Source: Bacteroidota bacterium (GTDB lineage: Bacteria; Bacteroidota; Bacteroidia; Chitinophagales; Chitinophagaceae). From it: a DNA stretch of 9,223 bases. The position numbers were made by a program, and so were the translations under genes. Of the stretch, positions 7,381-9,223 are shown in pieces. Location of the stretch: contig JAJXYG010000247.1 in assembly GCA_021780705.1 (NCBI GenBank), positions 1-9,223 of the forward strand. Reading direction: 5' to 3'. Under the pieces are notes generated by a model. It did not search any database, was not told the origin of the DNA, and saw nothing but the letters and a program-made list of their open reading frames with translations. Numbering within the stretch: the stretch's first letter is position 1; each line of letters opens with the position of its first letter.

Positions 7381-7388
7381 TACATTTG
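7381..7388 (+). promoter_or_regulatory. Bacteroidota -7 promoter element of yidC
   Basis: TACATTTG is an exact match to TAnnTTTG and identical to the element before the DUF3467 gene, with the same 17-base distance to the start codon. It lies downstream of the rplY terminator, so yidC most likely starts its own transcript with a very short leader. No convincing -33 TTTG was found. Confidence 0.7.
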
Positions 7389-7405
7389 CCACCTAATTTT
7401 TAAAT

Positions 7406-9223
7406 ATGGGAATGGATAGAAATACGGTGATGGGATTTGTTCTGTTGGCGCTCTTATTCTTCGGGTACTTTTATTATACCAGCCAGGGCAAGATGGCCTA
7501 TGAAAAGCAACAGCAGCATATCGCGGATTCACTCAAGAAGCTGGCGCCCCCGGTTGATACCAGTGCAAAGACGGCACACCTGAATAAATCCCAGGCTGGT
7601 GCAGATACCACCTCTCCGGCAGGCCAACCATTCCTCCAGGATTCTACTGCCACAGAGTCCGAGACTGTAGTAGAAAATAAGGTGTTCAAGATCACCTTTA
7701 CCAATAAGGGAGGCCAACCGCTAAAAGTGGAGTTAAAGGATTTCAAATCCTATGATAATAAGCCACTTATTCTACTGGATGGACATTTCAATAATATTAC
7801 CTACCCGATCAATATTGGCAATAACCAGACCGCTGAAACCGGTAATCTGTTATTCACCCCCTCAACGGTGGAAACTTCCACTGATGGGAAACAAATTCTG
7901 GACTACACCCTAACCCTTAAGAACGGGGATAAAATCGTCCATGAATATACCATCAGCCCGAAGGATTATATGATCGATTTTACCATCAAAATGGTAGGGG
8001 CCAGCCAGCTGGTTACCCAAAATACGCTGAATCTGACCTGGCAGGCCAAAACCGACAGACAGGAAAGGGACATGGTTTGGGAAACCCAGCAGTCCCAAAT
8101 TTCTTATGTGGAGCACGGAGATTACGATTTTGAACACCTCAGCGAAGGGAAATCTGACAGCAAGAAACTGGTGGATTCCGTAAGTTGGGTAGCACTGAAA
8201 CAACAGTTTTTTGCCAGTACCCTTATTGCGAAGAATCATTTTGAGAATGCAAACCTGAGTTGGGAATCTCCGGCTGATACCGCCAGGCACATTATTGCCA
8301 AATTGACTGCCAATTTACAGCTGAAGGTACCCCAGGGAAACCAGGTTTCCATTCCCTTACAATTGTTTTATGGTCCGGGAGATTACCAGATCCTTAAATC
8401 TTACGGCAACCAGCTTTATAACCTTGTTCCCTTGGGAAGCGGGATCTTTGCCTTCGTTAAATACATCAACCGGGGCTTCATCATTCCGGTCTTCGATTAC
8501 CTGGCTGCACGGATCAAAAGCTACGGACTGATCATTGCCCTTTTAACCATTGCCATCCGGTTGCTTATTTCACCGCTTACCTACCAGTCCTATGTCAGCG
8601 GGGCTAAAATGAAATTACTCAAACCAGAAATTGATGAACTCAAGGCAAAATTTGGGGATGACAAACAGGCCATGGGTGTGGAGCAAATGAAACTGTATAA
8701 AAGTGCGGGTGTGAATCCTCTGGGTGGATGTATCCCGGCCCTATTCCAGGTGCCCATATTCTTTGCCCTCTATAATTTCTTCAATTCCAGTATTATGCTA
8801 AGGGGACAGAGCTTCTGGTGGGCCAAGGACCTGTCTTCCTATGACTCCATCTATAGTTTTTCCTTCAACATTCCCTTTTACGGCAATCATATCAGCCTCT
8901 TTACCATTTTTGCCGTGGGAACCAGTTTGCTGATATCCCTGTATGGGATGAATAATATGCAGGATAACAGTAATCCGATGATGAAATACCTGCCCTTTAT
9001 CTTTCCGGTAGTGCTTTTGGGGGTATTCAACCGACTGCCGTCTTCTCTGACCTGGTATTATACGGTGTCCAATGTGATCACCCTGATGATCCAGTTTGTC
9101 ATTCAACAATTTATCATTGATCATGACAAGATCAGGGCAAAATTGCAGGAAAATAAGAAAAGACCGGTAACCCAGAGCAAATGGCAGGAAAAGATCAATG
9201 CCATGCAGGAATCCAACAAGAAA
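7406..9223 (+). CDS. yidC: Membrane protein insertase YidC (3' end outside window)
   Basis: YidC (Oxa1/YidC/Alb3 family) inserts and folds inner-membrane proteins alone or with SecYEG. The frame is open for 606 residues to the last base; Bacteroidota homologues are of about this length, so few codons are probably missing. Residues 9-25 form TM1, followed by a Gln/Ser/Thr-rich linker and the large periplasmic domain (from about 93, VFKITFTNKGG, to about 350). The conserved insertase core starts near 373: TM2 with the functional Arg385 (IAIRLLISPL), the cytoplasmic loop about 397-434, GVNPLGGCIPALFQVP (435-450) opening TM3, then HISLFTIFAVGTSLLISLYG, and the last two hydrophobic segments within KYLPFIFPVVLLGVF and VITLMIQFVIQQFII. 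The basic tail fits ribosome contact. The start at 7406 (MGMDRNTV) is preferred; the ATG at 7412 (MDRNTV) is equally possible. Having its own promoter after a terminator, it is likely independent of rplY. Confidence 0.97.
   Translation, partial: MGMDRNTVMGFVLLALLFFGYFYYTSQGKMAYEKQQQHIADSLKKLAPPVDTSAKTAHLNKSQAGADTTSPAGQPFLQDSTATESETVVENKVFKITFTNKGGQPLKVELKDFKSYDNKPLILLDGHFNNITYPINIGNNQTAETGNLLFTPSTVETSTDGKQILDYTLTLKNGDKIVHEYTISPKDYMIDFTIKMVGASQLVTQNTLNLTWQAKTDRQERDMVWETQQSQISYVEHGDYDFEHLSEGKSDSKKLVDSVSWVALKQQFFASTLIAKNHFENANLSWESPADTARHIIAKLTANLQLKVPQGNQVSIPLQLFYGPGDYQILKSYGNQLYNLVPLGSGIFAFVKYINRGFIIPVFDYLAARIKSYGLIIALLTIAIRLLISPLTYQSYVSGAKMKLLKPEIDELKAKFGDDKQAMGVEQMKLYKSAGVNPLGGCIPALFQVPIFFALYNFFNSSIMLRGQSFWWAKDLSSYDSIYSFSFNIPFYGNHISLFTIFAVGTSLLISLYGMNNMQDNSNPMMKYLPFIFPVVLLGVFNRLPSSLTWYYTVSNVITLMIQFVIQQFIIDHDKIRAKLQENKKRPVTQSKWQEKINAMQESNKK

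Overview
The window looks like chromosomal DNA from a Bacteroidota bacterium, most likely of the Chitinophagaceae or a near relative. The grounds are a SusC/SusD outer-membrane pair followed by a DUF1735 lipoprotein, a DUF3467 protein, start codons without a Shine-Dalgarno sequence, and Bacteroidota-type -7 promoter elements (TAnnTTTG) a short distance before several starts. The genus cannot be fixed from the sequence alone. Every gene called lies on the + strand.

Positions 1-4702 are the end of an accessory nutrient-uptake operon. It holds the C-terminal part of a SusC-type TonB-dependent transporter (its 5' end lies outside the window), a complete SusD-like lipoprotein, and a DUF1735 lipoprotein. 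The genes are 27 and 30 bases apart with no promoter-like element between them, and a strong intrinsic terminator at 4667-4702 closes the unit. SusC would form the barrel in the outer membrane, SusD the ligand-binding lid, and the third protein probably an extra surface-exposed binding lipoprotein. No degradative enzyme or regulator is in view, so the substrate cannot be named.

Positions 4703-5009 are non-coding as far as can be seen. They contain a degenerate two-copy repeat, two hairpin-forming sequences and the promoter of the next gene.

Positions 5010-9223 are a housekeeping block: a DUF3467 protein, ribose-phosphate pyrophosphokinase (prs), ribosomal protein bL25 of the long CTC/TL5 type (rplY), and the membrane insertase YidC (yidC, running off the window end). 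Each gene appears to have its own promoter: clear TAnnTTTG elements precede the DUF3467 gene, rplY and yidC, with a weaker one before prs. A terminator separates rplY from yidC. The block serves nucleotide precursor supply, translation and membrane protein biogenesis, and is functionally unrelated to the uptake operon.

No mobile element, CRISPR array, tRNA or rRNA was found. I see no convincing evidence of a wholly new system. The less understood parts are the DUF1735 lipoprotein's C-terminal half, the DUF3467 protein and the structured intergenic region.
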